From: an uncultured Eubacteriales bacterium
GTDB taxonomy: Bacteria; Bacillota; Clostridia; Christensenellales; Aristaeellaceae
DNA length: 64,000 nt
Direction: 5' to 3'
NCBI GenBank assembly: GCA_900542445.1
Contig: UQNN01000009.1
Span: 1-64,000 of the forward strand
Made by a program: the position numbers and the translations under genes. How positions within the stretch are numbered: the stretch's first letter is position 1; each line of letters begins with the position of its first letter. The notes under the pieces were generated by a model. That model saw nothing but the letters and a program-made list of their open reading frames with translations. It was not told where the DNA came from and made no database searches. Below, piece by piece: positions 43,030 to 51,687 of the stretch.

Positions 43030-43148
43030 TTTTCTCCTTCAGTCAGCTTCGCTGACAGCTTCCTCTGAGAGGGAGCCCTTTCATGCGTTAATCCGACACC
43101 ATGCCTCCCTCTTTGAGGGAGGTGGCGCGGCGAAGCCGTGACGGAAGG
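43030..43148. repeat. Repeat family Q, long unit
   Basis: Contains GTCAGCTTCGCTGAC, CCTCTGAGAGG, and CCTCCCTCTTTGAGGGAGG followed by GCGCGGCGAAGCCGTGACGG. It fills the gap between yhbY and obg and may end the obg transcript. A shorter relative lies at 39438-39490. Confidence 0.7.
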
Positions 43149-43152
43149 CGTT

Positions 43153-44412
43153 TTACTCCACAAAGTCAAATTCCATCTCGCCGATGATCACGCTGTCGCC
43201 TTCCTTCGCGCCGGCTGCGCGCAGCGCGTCGATCACGCCGCGGCTGCGCAGGGTGCGGTGGAAATAATTCAGCGATTCCTGATCGGTGAAGTTGACCGAA
43301 TCGATGAGCTGCTCCATTGCCGGGCCGGAAACGATGTAATAGCCGCCGTCCTTCTCGATGGTGAACGGCGCCTGCTCGACCGTCTCGACCGGCAGTTCTT
43401 CCTCAAAGACGCGCCTGTCCGGCAGAGTCGGCAGAATGCGCACAATCGCGCCCATCAGCGCGTCGAAGCCCTGCTGCGTCGCGGCGGAAACCGGATAAAC
43501 CTCAATGTCCGTACCCTTGAGATGCTTCTTCAGACGCTCAAGATTCTCTTCCGCGCCCGGCAGATCCATCTTGTTGGCGGCGACAATCTGCGGCCGTTCG
43601 GCCAGATCGCCATAGGCGACCAGCTCATCGCAGATATGCTCGAAATCCTCAATCGGATCGCGGCCTTCGCTGCCCGCAATATCCACCACATGCACCAGCA
43701 GGCGCGTGCGCTCCACGTGGCGCAGGAAACGGATGCCCAGCCCCACGCCTTCGCTCGCGCCCTCCACCAGACCGGGAATATCCGCCATGACGAAATCCAT
43801 GCCGTACTGGCGGCAAATACCCAGATTCGGGGCCAGCGTAGTGAAGTGATAGTTCGCAATCTTCGGCCTGGCTGCCGTCACGACAGAGAGAATCGTGCTC
43901 TTGCCGACATTCGGATAGCCGACAAGACCGACGTCCGCAATGCTCTTGAGTTCCAGTTCAAACTCGGTCATTTCGCACTTCTGCCCCGGCTTGGCGAAAT
44001 TCGGCGCCTGGCGGGTCGGCGTGGCGAAATGCGCGTTGCCCCAGCCGCCGCGGCCGCCGTGAAGCAGCACATGGCGCTGACCGGCCTCGTGCATGTCGGC
44101 CACCAGACGGCCGTCCGAGACCAGCCGCACCGTCGTGCCCACCGGCACCTTGATGACAAGCTCTTTGGCGCTCTTGCCGCGGCACAGGGCCGCCGCGCCG
44201 TTTTCGCCGTTATCCGCCGTATACTTGCGCTTATAACGGAAATCCATCAGCGTGTGCATATTCGGATCGGCCAGCAGCACGATGTCGCCGCCGTTTCCGC
44301 CGTCGCCGCCGTCCGGGCCGCCGTTCTGCACAAACTTTTCGCGATGGAAAGAGACCGCGCCATTGCCGCCGTTTCCGGCCTTGGCGGTGATTTTAACCTG
44401 ATCGACAAACAT
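43153..44412 (-). CDS. obg: GTPase Obg
   Basis: The 419-residue protein has the glycine-rich Obg domain (AGNGGNGAVSFHREKF...GGDGGNGG), the G domain with P-loop GYPNVGKST, and a C-terminal OCT domain (to 419). It assists late 50S assembly and stress/sporulation control. The promoter at 44476-44504 is near consensus. Confidence 0.97.
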   Translation of the reverse strand: MFVDQVKITAKAGNGGNGAVSFHREKFVQNGGPDGGDGGNGGDIVLLADPNMHTLMDFRYKRKYTADNGENGAAALCRGKSAKELVIKVPVGTTVRLVSDGRLVADMHEAGQRHVLLHGGRGGWGNAHFATPTRQAPNFAKPGQKCEMTEFELELKSIADVGLVGYPNVGKSTILSVVTAARPKIANYHFTTLAPNLGICRQYGMDFVMADIPGLVEGASEGVGLGIRFLRHVERTRLLVHVVDIAGSEGRDPIEDFEHICDELVAYGDLAERPQIVAANKMDLPGAEENLERLKKHLKGTDIEVYPVSAATQQGFDALMGAIVRILPTLPDRRVFEEELPVETVEQAPFTIEKDGGYYIVSGPAMEQLIDSVNFTDQESLNYFHRTLRSRGVIDALRAAGAKEGDSVIIGEMEFDFVE

Positions 44413-44475
44413 AGTTTTCTTTTACTTTCCTTACCTTCAAACCCCATGGGTCAGTTGAAACAGACTATCCGTGCA

Positions 44476-44504
44476 ATTATAACCGTAATCCCTTGGTTCG
44501 TCAA
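44476..44504 (-). promoter_or_regulatory. SigmaA promoter of obg
   Basis: Minus-strand -35 TTGACG (44499-44504), 17-base spacer, -10 TATAAT (44476-44481). Confidence 0.85.
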
Positions 44505-44607
44505 GGGTTTTATCCGCGCTTTGCGCCGATTGGCATGGCTTTGGCGCGCAAATCGCCCCTTTTTCTCATTTTTGCGCCGTTTCGGGAAAAAAATGCGGGG
44601 AAAGCCC

Positions 44608-44636
44608 TTGCTTTTTCGCGATTTCTGTGCTATCAT
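44608..44636 (+). promoter_or_regulatory. Promoter of rpsF-ssb-rpsR
   Basis: -35 TTGCTT (44608-44613), 17-base spacer, -10 TATCAT (44631-44636). The leader that follows has a TCTGCA/TGCAGA stem near 44658-44680. Confidence 0.75.
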
Positions 44637-44706
44637 ACACAACTGGCACATCCTTGTTCTGCATGGAACATTGCAGAGCCAGAGTCCAAAAGGAGGTGAA
44701 AGGATC

Positions 44707-45081
44707 ATGAATAAGTACGAACTGATCTACATCATTGATACCGCCGTCGAGGAGACCGCCCGCAAGGAGCTCATCGAGAAGTTCAACGGTATCATCGCTG
44801 CCAACGGCGGCGAGGTTGTCAAGGTTGAGGAGTGGGGCAAGCGTCGTCTGGCCTACGCTATCGACTACAAGACCGAAGGTTATTACGTGTATGTCGCTTT
44901 CAACGGCGCTTCCGAGCTGCCCAAGGAGCTCTCCCGTAATCTCGGCATCAACGAGAACGTCATCCGTTCTCAGATCGTCAAGCTGCTTGAAAAGAAGAGC
45001 AGCGTGAAGCCGCGTCCGGTTCGCGTCGCTCCGGTGAGCGAGGAGACCCCGGCCGAGGCCGCTCCCGCCGAGCAGGCGTAA
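44707..45081 (+). CDS. rpsF: 30S ribosomal protein S6
   Basis: The real start is MNKYELIYIIDTAVEE at 44707, behind AGGAGGTGAAAGG; the frame opens far upstream by chance. At 124 residues it has an extended alanine/glutamate-rich tail. S6 binds S18 in the 30S platform. Confidence 0.97.
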   Translation: MNKYELIYIIDTAVEETARKELIEKFNGIIAANGGEVVKVEEWGKRRLAYAIDYKTEGYYVYVAFNGASELPKELSRNLGINENVIRSQIVKLLEKKSSVKPRPVRVAPVSEETPAEAAPAEQA

Positions 45082-45136
45082 GCGAAACATCGCCAACTGA
45101 GCGAAGCCATTCGCAAAGCAAGAGGAAACAGAGTAT

Positions 45137-45595
45137 ATGAACAAGGTTTTTCTGATCGGCAATTTGACCCGCGACCCTGAGATGAGATCCACCCAGTCCG
45201 GCGTTTCGGTTTGCAACTTCAGCATTGCGGTCAACCGCCGCTTTCGCAACGCGCAGACCGGCCAGCAGGAGACGGATTTCCTGAACATCGTCGCGTGGCG
45301 TCAGCTTGCCGAACTCTGCGGCCGTTATCTGACCAAGGGAAGCAAGGTGGCCGTCACCGGTTCCATCCAGACCCGCACCTACGAAGCGCAGGACGGTAGC
45401 AAGCGCAGCGCGTTTGATATCGTCGCCGACGAGGTCGAGTTCCTTCCCTCTGCCAATCGGGCTAACGGCGCCCCTTCCGGCGATTATCACCAAGCCCCTG
45501 CCGCCCCCGCCGCCGCGCCGCGCGCACAGGCTCCGGCCTATGCCCCCGCAGATGCCGGGTTCACGCAGGTGGATGACGATGAACTGCCCTTCTAA
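45137..45595 (+). CDS. ssb: Single-stranded DNA-binding protein
   Basis: The 152-residue protein has an OB-fold (MNKVFLIGNLTRDPEMR), a flexible proline/alanine linker and the acidic C-terminal tip DDDELPF that recruits partners. It sits between rpsF and rpsR as in most Firmicutes. Confidence 0.97.
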   Translation: MNKVFLIGNLTRDPEMRSTQSGVSVCNFSIAVNRRFRNAQTGQQETDFLNIVAWRQLAELCGRYLTKGSKVAVTGSIQTRTYEAQDGSKRSAFDIVADEVEFLPSANRANGAPSGDYHQAPAAPAAAPRAQAPAYAPADAGFTQVDDDELPF

Positions 45596-45648
45596 TTCCG
45601 AGATGAATTTGTTGAACCGGCCCTGCCGGTGACGAAAGGAGAACTTCC

Positions 45649-45909
45649 ATGTCTGAAGATCGTGGAGCACGCCGTCCGCGCGGCCGTAAGCCGCGCCGCA
45701 AGGTTTGTGCGTTCTGTGTCGATAAGATCGAATACATCGACTACAAGGAGTTCCGTGATGTGAACTCCCGTATGCGCCGCAACATCAACGAGCGTGGCAA
45801 GATCATGCCCCGCCGTATGAGCGGCAACTGCGCCAAGCATCAGCGTCAGCTGTCTGAGGCCATCAAGCGCGCCCGTGCCATCGCGCTGCTGCCCTACACT
45901 GCTGAGTAA
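45649..45909 (+). CDS. rpsR: 30S ribosomal protein S18
   Basis: The 86-residue protein carries the S18 core (KVCAFCVDKIEYIDYKE and RGKIMPRRMSGNCAKHQR). The CxxC-like cysteines suggest a zinc-binding form. An intrinsic terminator follows. Confidence 0.97.
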   Translation: MSEDRGARRPRGRKPRRKVCAFCVDKIEYIDYKEFRDVNSRMRRNINERGKIMPRRMSGNCAKHQRQLSEAIKRARAIALLPYTAE

Positions 45910-45927
45910 GAAGCAAAGCGAAATCAG

Positions 45928-45955
45928 GCGTTCCTCGCAAGAGGGACGCTTTTTT
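45928..45955 (+). terminator. Terminator after rpsR
   Basis: GCGTTCCTC/GAGGGACGC stem (one G-U pair) followed by TTTTTT. Confidence 0.9.
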
Positions 45956-45988
45956 GTCGCTTTGCTTTTCTTTTGTTTTCATGTAAAA

Positions 45989-46017
45989 CAAGAAAGCGGG
46001 CTATGCCCGCTTTCTTG
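45989..46017 (-). terminator. Terminator of the NSS symporter gene
   Basis: Perfect 13-base stem CAAGAAAGCGGGC with a 3-base loop, followed by TTTTAC on the minus strand. Confidence 0.9.
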
Positions 46018-46022
46018 GAGGC

Positions 46023-47402
46023 TTAAATCAACCCCTGAACGATAATCACGACAATCAGAATCGGCAGAACGAATTGCAGCAGCGGCTTCAGCGTGCGCGG
46101 CAGGCAAATGCCCTTGCCCGCGTTCGCTTCTTCCAGATATTTGTCAAAGCCCCAGCCCCACTTCGTTACGCAGAAGAGCAGATAAATCAGGCTGCCAATC
46201 GGGAGCAGCAGATTGGAAACCATGAAATCCTCCCCGTCCAGCACGGTACTGCCTGCGCCAAGCGGCTGGAAACCGCTCCACAGGTTGAACCCCAGCACGC
46301 ACGGCACGCTGGCCAGCAGGATAAATACCGCGCCGACAACGCACGCGCGGCGGCGGTTCATGCGGAACAACTCCATCATGCTGGCAATGATGTTTTCAAA
46401 CACGGCGACGACCGTCGTGAAGCTCGCAAACGTCATGAACAGGAAGAACAGCATTCCCCACACGCGGCCGCCCGCCATGCCGGTGAAGACATTGGGCAGG
46501 GTGATGAAAATCAGGCTCGGCCCGGCATCCGGAGAGACGCCGTAGGAAAAACAGGCGGGGAAAATAATCAGCCCCGCGCTGATGGCCACAAACGTATCCA
46601 GCGCGCAGATGCGCACGGCTTCGCTGGTCAGCGTGTTTTCGCGGCTCATATAACTGCCGAAAATCTCCATCGCGCCAATGCCGAGGCTGAGCGTGAAGAA
46701 CGCCTGATTCATGGCCGATCCGATCACGCTGCCGATTCCCTGCTCCATCGCGCGCCCCCAGTCGGGCAGCAGAAAAAACGCCAATCCCTCTTTTGCGCCG
46801 GAAAGTGTGAAGCTATGCACGGCCAACACGGCAATGAGCACAATCAGCGCGCACATCATCGCCTTGGTGATGCGCTCCACGCCGTTTTGCAGGCCAAAGC
46901 TGCAAATGGCGAAGCCAAGCACAACGGTCAGCGCCATGTAGCCGCCCATTTCGCCGGGGCTGGCAAGCATCTGCCCAAACACGCCGGAAACCGCATCGCC
47001 GTTCAGGCCGCTGAATGTGCCGGTCAGGAATTTGACGAAATAGCTGAGCATCCATCCGCTGACGGTTGTGTAATACATCATCAGCATGCAGCAGCCCAGC
47101 AGGCACAGATAGCCGTGCAGATGCCACTTCGCGCCCTTCTTTTCCAGCGCGCGATAGGCCTGTGTCGCTGTGCCGCGGCCCGCGCGTCCGACAGCCAACT
47201 CCATTGTCAGCACAGGAACGCCCATCGCCAGCAGAAAAATCAGGTAGAACAGCACGAACACGCCGCCGCCGCTCTGGCCCGCGACCGTCGGGAAGCGCCA
47301 CACGTTGCCGATGCCGATGGCGCAGCCCGCGCTGACGAGAAGAAAGCCCAATCGGGAAGTGAAGCTCTCCCTTTTGGGCGCCGGATTTTCATTCAAACTC
47401 AC
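46023..47402 (-). CDS. Neurotransmitter:sodium symporter-family transporter
   Basis: The 459-residue protein has about 12 hydrophobic helices and the NSS start (LGFLLVSAGCAIGIGNVWRFP) with the unwound helix 1 and a GQSGGGVF segment. Bacterial members take up amino acids with sodium, as in LeuT or MhsT. The substrate is not clear. The gene is monocistronic, with a palindromic array upstream. Confidence 0.93.
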   Translation of the reverse strand: MSLNENPAPKRESFTSRLGFLLVSAGCAIGIGNVWRFPTVAGQSGGGVFVLFYLIFLLAMGVPVLTMELAVGRAGRGTATQAYRALEKKGAKWHLHGYLCLLGCCMLMMYYTTVSGWMLSYFVKFLTGTFSGLNGDAVSGVFGQMLASPGEMGGYMALTVVLGFAICSFGLQNGVERITKAMMCALIVLIAVLAVHSFTLSGAKEGLAFFLLPDWGRAMEQGIGSVIGSAMNQAFFTLSLGIGAMEIFGSYMSRENTLTSEAVRICALDTFVAISAGLIIFPACFSYGVSPDAGPSLIFITLPNVFTGMAGGRVWGMLFFLFMTFASFTTVVAVFENIIASMMELFRMNRRRACVVGAVFILLASVPCVLGFNLWSGFQPLGAGSTVLDGEDFMVSNLLLPIGSLIYLLFCVTKWGWGFDKYLEEANAGKGICLPRTLKPLLQFVLPILIVVIIVQGLI

Positions 47403-47429
47403 AACAAACCCCTCTTTTGCTTTTTAGAA

Positions 47430-47580
47430 AGAAGACGTTGAGGCTCCGCCTCAAACTCCGGCAGGAACCTGAGGTTCCTGCACTTCCCGTTTTTTATGGA
47501 TTGCAACGCAATCCATAAAGGTAAGGGTGCAGGGAAATTATTTCCCTGCCAGGGTTTGGGACAGAGTCCCAATCGTCCTC
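47430..47580. repeat. Palindromic repeat array (family P), five consecutive palindromes
   Basis: In order: TTGAGGCTCCGCCTCAA, GCAGGAACCTGAGGTTCCTGC, ATGGATTGCAACGCAATCCAT, GCAGGGAAATTATTTCCCTGC and TTTGGGACAGAGTCCCAA. It fills the gap between the NSS and DacF genes. It is the most complete array in the window. Confidence 0.85.
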
Positions 47581-47617
47581 CCCGTATTTTTGAGTATCGC
47601 ACGCCGCTCTTCGAATG

Positions 47618-48793
47618 TCAAGCCCCGGTGAGCATAAAGTGGTCGCGAATGCGAATCAGCGCATCGACCATGCCCGGCAGCTGCACATCTTCCCCGGCAA
47701 CGGCGGGCACGACCGCCACCACCTCGTCGCCGCGCTTCACGCGGATTTCGCCCAGCACATCGCCCGCGTAGACCGGGGCATTCACCTTCTCAACCAGCGC
47801 GGCTTCCAGCGAAAGCGCGTTCTTTTCACCCCGTCTTTCCAGCAGGCTGCACGTGCCGCCGCTAAGCACGGAAACCTCGTCCCGCCCGCCGAGACGCACA
47901 GGCACGGTCATATCCAGCGCCTGCCCCTGTGCAATCGGGGTCACAAGCTGCACATTTGCAAAGCCATATTCCAGCATCGCGCGCGCCTCGTCAAAGCGCG
48001 TCTGTCCGGCGGGCGTGCCGAGCACAACGGCAATCAGCCGCATCCCCTCCTTCTTCGCCGTCGCGCTGACGCAATAGCGCGCTTCATTGGTCGAGCCCGT
48101 CTTATATCCGTCGCAGCCGGGATAAAACCGAATCAGCCGATTGGTGTTGGTCAGCGAAGTCACACGCCCGCCGCGGTGCTTGATTTCATCCATCCAGATG
48201 GTCGAATAGCGATAATATATCGGGTGCAGATCAAGCTGCGCGCTGAGTTTGGCCACGTCCCGCGCGGTGGTATAGTGTTCCTGTGCGGGCAGGCCGGTGC
48301 AGTTGGCGTAATGCGTGTTCGTCAGCCCCAGTTCTTCGGCGCGCGTGTTCATCAGCCGCACAAAACTCTCTTCCGTCCCCGCAAGATGCTCGGCAAGGGC
48401 GACGGCCGAGTCATTGGCGCTGGCGACGATCACCGTTTTGAGCAGTTCGCTGAGCTTGTAGCGCTCCCCCGCGTCGAGAAACGCCTGACTGCCGCCCATG
48501 CTCGCCGCGCGCGGAGAAACCGTCACCTGATCCTCCAGCGACACACGCCCCTCATCGACCGCCTCCAAGGTGAGCAAAATGGTCATCACCTTATTGACGC
48601 TGGCGACAGGGCGGCGCTCGTCCGCGTTCTTTTCAAAGATGACCTGTCCCGTCGAGGCCTCGCAGAGAATTGCGCTGGGGCTGGTCAGGGTGATGGGTGC
48701 TTCCGCTTTCATCGGCAGTTCGTCGGCCTGAGCGATCCCAGGCAACAAGAGCAGCGCGGTCACCAGCGCCGCCAGTCCTATTTTCATCTTCAT
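47618..48793 (-). CDS. dacF: D-alanyl-D-alanine carboxypeptidase (DacF-like)
   Basis: The 391-residue protein has a signal peptide and the full penicillin-binding motif set: SVNK (65-68), SAN (125-127) and KTG (231-233), then the C-terminal beta domain of the PBP5/DacF group. It trims D-Ala from peptidoglycan stem peptides. Placement 12 bases after gpr supports a role in the spore cortex rather than vegetative wall. Other DacA-type roles cannot be excluded. Confidence 0.92.
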   Translation of the reverse strand: MKMKIGLAALVTALLLLPGIAQADELPMKAEAPITLTSPSAILCEASTGQVIFEKNADERRPVASVNKVMTILLTLEAVDEGRVSLEDQVTVSPRAASMGGSQAFLDAGERYKLSELLKTVIVASANDSAVALAEHLAGTEESFVRLMNTRAEELGLTNTHYANCTGLPAQEHYTTARDVAKLSAQLDLHPIYYRYSTIWMDEIKHRGGRVTSLTNTNRLIRFYPGCDGYKTGSTNEARYCVSATAKKEGMRLIAVVLGTPAGQTRFDEARAMLEYGFANVQLVTPIAQGQALDMTVPVRLGGRDEVSVLSGGTCSLLERRGEKNALSLEAALVEKVNAPVYAGDVLGEIRVKRGDEVVAVVPAVAGEDVQLPGMVDALIRIRDHFMLTGA

Positions 48794-48805
48794 GGCTTTC
48801 CCCCT

Positions 48806-49681
48806 CTACTGCGCCATCAGCTGCGCGATTTCGCTTGAACTCAGGCTGGGATGCAGCGCCTGATTGATGCCGTCCGCCAGCACGCCCGCCATGCGTTCCA
48901 CCAGCGCGTCCACATCGCGCGGCGTGACGATCATCTCCCCCAGCTTTTCGGAAACGACGCGCTCCACGCACGCGGCAATGCGCTCTTCCTCCACTTCGCC
49001 TTCGCCCAATGCGCAGAGCGCGTCGGAAGCGATGGTCGAAGCATAGACCACCAGCGGCACGCCGACGGCGATCACGGGCACGCCGAGCGTCCGGCGGTCG
49101 AGCGCTTTGCGATGGTTGCCCACGCCCGAACCCGGCGTAATGCCCGTATCCGTGATCTGGATCGTCGAGGCAATGCGTTTGGAGCTTCGCGCGGCCAATG
49201 CGTCCACGGCGATCACCGCATCCGGCTTGACATGGGCGACCATGCCGCGCAGAATTTCCGCCGTCTCCATACCCGTCACGCCGAGCACCCCCGGCGCGGC
49301 GGCGCACACGCTGCTCATCGGCACATCGCGGGGCAGGCAATCCCCCATGTGCCGCGTCACCAGCACGCGTTCCGCCGTCCTTGGGCCGAGCGAATCCGGC
49401 GTCACGCTTCGGTTGCCCAGCCCGACGACCAGCGCCGTCTTCATGTCGGGGGGCAGCATGCCGCGGAGCGTCTGCGCCAGTTCCGCCGCCAGCGCGCGCC
49501 GCGTTTCCAGCGAAACCGTCATCGCCTGTTCGCAAGCCAGCGTGATATAGGTTCCCATCGGCCTGCCCAGCTTTTGCGCGCTCTCCTCGTTTTCCACCTT
49601 CACCACCGTGCTCGACAGGCCGTTTTCGCGCAGCGCGCCGCCCGCCGCTTCCACGGCCAAATCCGTCCATTTTGCCCTCAT
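48806..49681 (-). CDS. gpr: Spore germination protease Gpr
   Basis: The 291-residue protein matches Gpr: RAKWTDLAVEAA start, VVGLGNRSVTPDSLGPRTAERVLVTRH core and TDTGITPGSGVGNHR region. Gpr is an aspartic-type protease that degrades small acid-soluble spore proteins early in germination. It is slightly shorter than the B. subtilis protein. It is direct evidence that the organism or its recent ancestors form spores. Confidence 0.95.
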   Translation of the reverse strand: MRAKWTDLAVEAAGGALRENGLSSTVVKVENEESAQKLGRPMGTYITLACEQAMTVSLETRRALAAELAQTLRGMLPPDMKTALVVGLGNRSVTPDSLGPRTAERVLVTRHMGDCLPRDVPMSSVCAAAPGVLGVTGMETAEILRGMVAHVKPDAVIAVDALAARSSKRIASTIQITDTGITPGSGVGNHRKALDRRTLGVPVIAVGVPLVVYASTIASDALCALGEGEVEEERIAACVERVVSEKLGEMIVTPRDVDALVERMAGVLADGINQALHPSLSSSEIAQLMAQ

Positions 49682-49762
49682 CGCTTCGCCTCCGCTGTTT
49701 CTAAGCCGTAGGCTGTGCAGGGCATGGAAAAAATATGCGGATAACCTTTATGCGGTTTCCTG

Positions 49763-49852
49763 CTATGCCGCGCCAGTTCGGCCGCAGGTCAGAGCCGCAA
49801 GCAGCATTATCACTGTGATTACAGCAGTGATAGCGTGCACAATCGATTTCAT
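49763..49852 (-). CDS. Putative 29-residue hydrophobic peptide
   Basis: The frame starts MKSIVHAITAVITVIMLLAAL with AAGAAG upstream and ends before gpr. One hydrophobic segment fills most of it. It could be a small membrane peptide co-expressed with gpr, or chance. Confidence 0.35.
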   Translation of the reverse strand: MKSIVHAITAVITVIMLLAALTCGRTGAA

Positions 49853-49873
49853 ACTTACTTCTTTTCAAACAAA

Positions 49874-49913
49874 AAGAGGCGTTCGGATTTTTTTCCTCGT
49901 CCGAACGCCTCTT
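49874..49913 (-). terminator. Terminator of the SEC-C gene
   Basis: A 14-base stem AAGAGGCGTTCGGA, followed on the minus strand by TTTTTGTTTG. Confidence 0.85.
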
Positions 49914-49925
49914 GATGTAACTTTT

Positions 49926-50302
49926 TCAGTTCACGTTTCTGCCGCAGCACTTTTTGTATTTCTTTCCGCTTCCGCAGGGGCAGGGATCGTTGCGTCCCAC
50001 CACGCGTCTGATTCTTTCGCTTTCAAAAAGTTCCTCCGGGGTATGGCCGTAATTTTCCGGCATGCGCGTCGTATTGTGCAGTTCCGTATAGAGCAAAAGA
50101 AATTTTTCAAGCAGGCGCTGCGTCGTCAGATAGGGTTTCATCTCGTTGACCGCGCTTTCCATGCCGATGTCGCCGACGCGGCATCGTCTTCCTCTCGGTG
50201 CAAAACAGCGCTCACCTCATCTTGCGTCGTCAGGCCCGGATTCTGCTGTTCAATGATGCGGAAGGCCTGCTGCACGGTCAGCGCGCCGTAAAAATTCGCC
50301 AT
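49926..50302 (-). pseudogene. Frameshifted/shortened SEC-C motif protein
   Basis: Two overlapping frames make up one apparent gene. The upstream frame (50138-50302) begins MANFYGALTVQQAFRIIEQQ and runs to about LHREEDD. The downstream frame (49926 to about 50216, usually called from the ATG at 50162) has ESAVNEMKPYLTTQRLLEKF and ends in the zinc-binding SEC-C motif (NDPCPCGSGKKYKKCC). I recall SEC-C proteins with both parts in one longer chain; here they are joined out of frame with a middle part missing. The separate 78-residue piece could still be made. Confidence 0.5.
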
Positions 50303-50339
50303 CGCGCACAATATCCATGAATAACTCCTTTTGTCAAAA

Positions 50340-50364
50340 ATTCCGGCGTTGTCAGCGCCGGAAT
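50340..50364 (-). terminator. Terminator of the LRR protein gene
   Basis: ATTCCGGCG/CGCCGGAAT stem, followed on the minus strand by TTTTTGAC. It also lies just before the SEC-C gene start. Confidence 0.8.
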
Positions 50365-50374
50365 GCCTATGTCT

Positions 50375-51508
50375 TTATTCACCTGCGGGATTGGCCGCCA
50401 TTCGCCCTGCATACACGCCGCCGAACACCCGTATACCCGGCGCGCAGCCGTCGAAGGCGAAATCCGAAACGCGGGTTGTCGTCGGCATTTTGACAAACGA
50501 AAGCCGCGTGCAGCCGAAGAACGCCATGCGCCCGACCGCGCCCGTTCCCCACGGCAGCGTAACCTGCGTCAAGCTCTCGCACCCGGCGAAGGCGCTGTCC
50601 CTCAGGCATTCCAGCCCGCGCTCAAAGCTCACGCTGACCAGCTGGCGGCAGCCAAAAAACGCGCTCTCGCCGATTTCGCGAACGCCGCCGCCCACGACCA
50701 GCTGCTCCAATGTGCCGTTGGCGAAAAACGCTTTCGGCGCAATCGCCGCCACGCGGCGGCCGCAGATTTCCGTCGGGATTTCAATGCGGTGCGGCGCGGC
50801 CTGTCTCGCGCCCATGACGGTCAGCGTGCCGTCCTCTTCTTCGCGCAGAACCAGCTCTTCGTCTTCCTTCCAGCTTTGGGAATCGAACGCCAGTCCGTTC
50901 AGCCGGGCATACTGCTGCGCGGGCACACCCTCCGCGCCGTAAAGCTTCAGCTCTTTGCTGCATCCGAAGAACGCGCCGCCGCCGATCTGCGCCACGCTGG
51001 CGGGAATTTCCACACGCTTGAGCGCCGCGCACTTGGAAAAGCAGCTCGGCCCCAGCTGCGCCACGCCCGGCTCAATGCGCACCCGCTCCATCTGGCTGCA
51101 CTTGGCGAAGGCCAGCGTGCCCACGCGCTGCACGCCGCCGGGGATGACCAGCGTCCGCAGATGGGCGCAGCCGGAAAACGCCATTTCGCCGATCTGCCTG
51201 AGGCTTTCGGGCAGGATGACGCGGCGCAGGGCGGCGCATCCCTCAAACGCGCGCGGCGCGATGGCCACCACCGGGCAGGCTCCCGCCTCAAACTGAATAT
51301 CCAGATCGTCTGCCTGCCGGTCGATGCAGCGCACGGCGGTCAGCGTGCCGTCGCCGTTGTCGGAAAAATCCATCACGTGCCGCCCCACCATCGCACAGGC
51401 GGATGAAAAGCGCGGGCGCGGCACGCTGTCCACAGGCGCGCTGAATCCATCCTGCATCATGATTCTGTCGTTTCCCTCTTGCACAAAAGGCGGCCTTCTG
51501 GTGAGCAT
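50375..51508 (-). CDS. BspA-type leucine-rich repeat protein
   Basis: The start is MLTRRPPFVQEGND at 51508 behind CGGAGGAATCGAC. The 377-residue protein carries about eight LRR_5 repeats of ~23 residues with the pattern IG-AF-GC--L--V-IP. Such proteins are usually secreted adhesins, but here no signal peptide or anchor is seen, so it may act in the cytoplasm. Nothing adjacent explains it. Confidence 0.88.
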   Translation of the reverse strand: MLTRRPPFVQEGNDRIMMQDGFSAPVDSVPRPRFSSACAMVGRHVMDFSDNGDGTLTAVRCIDRQADDLDIQFEAGACPVVAIAPRAFEGCAALRRVILPESLRQIGEMAFSGCAHLRTLVIPGGVQRVGTLAFAKCSQMERVRIEPGVAQLGPSCFSKCAALKRVEIPASVAQIGGGAFFGCSKELKLYGAEGVPAQQYARLNGLAFDSQSWKEDEELVLREEEDGTLTVMGARQAAPHRIEIPTEICGRRVAAIAPKAFFANGTLEQLVVGGGVREIGESAFFGCRQLVSVSFERGLECLRDSAFAGCESLTQVTLPWGTGAVGRMAFFGCTRLSFVKMPTTTRVSDFAFDGCAPGIRVFGGVYAGRMAANPAGE

Positions 51509-51595
51509 GTCGATTCCTCCGAAATTCTGTCGCATATCGTCTTATTATAACATCGCCGAAACCGGATGACAATTCATTTTTTTGACCCGCTTTTC

Positions 51596-51624
51596 TTGAC
51601 ACTCCGAATCGCCCATGATATAGT
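51596..51624 (+). promoter_or_regulatory. SigmaA promoter of MBOAT module 2
   Basis: -35 TTGACA (51596-51601), 17-base spacer, -10 TATAGT (51619-51624). It is near consensus, suggesting constitutive or strongly inducible expression. Confidence 0.85.
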
Positions 51625-51687
51625 TATAAATTGGATTGATTTGCCTTAGCGTTTCCAATGAAGAACGATTGAAAAGAGGAATATACG

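Noticed and set aside
44637..44706. Possible S6:S18 autoregulatory leader before rpsF
   Set aside because: A small hairpin is present, but I could not find the conserved CCG bulge arrangement expected for that leader, so only a generic hairpin is noted.
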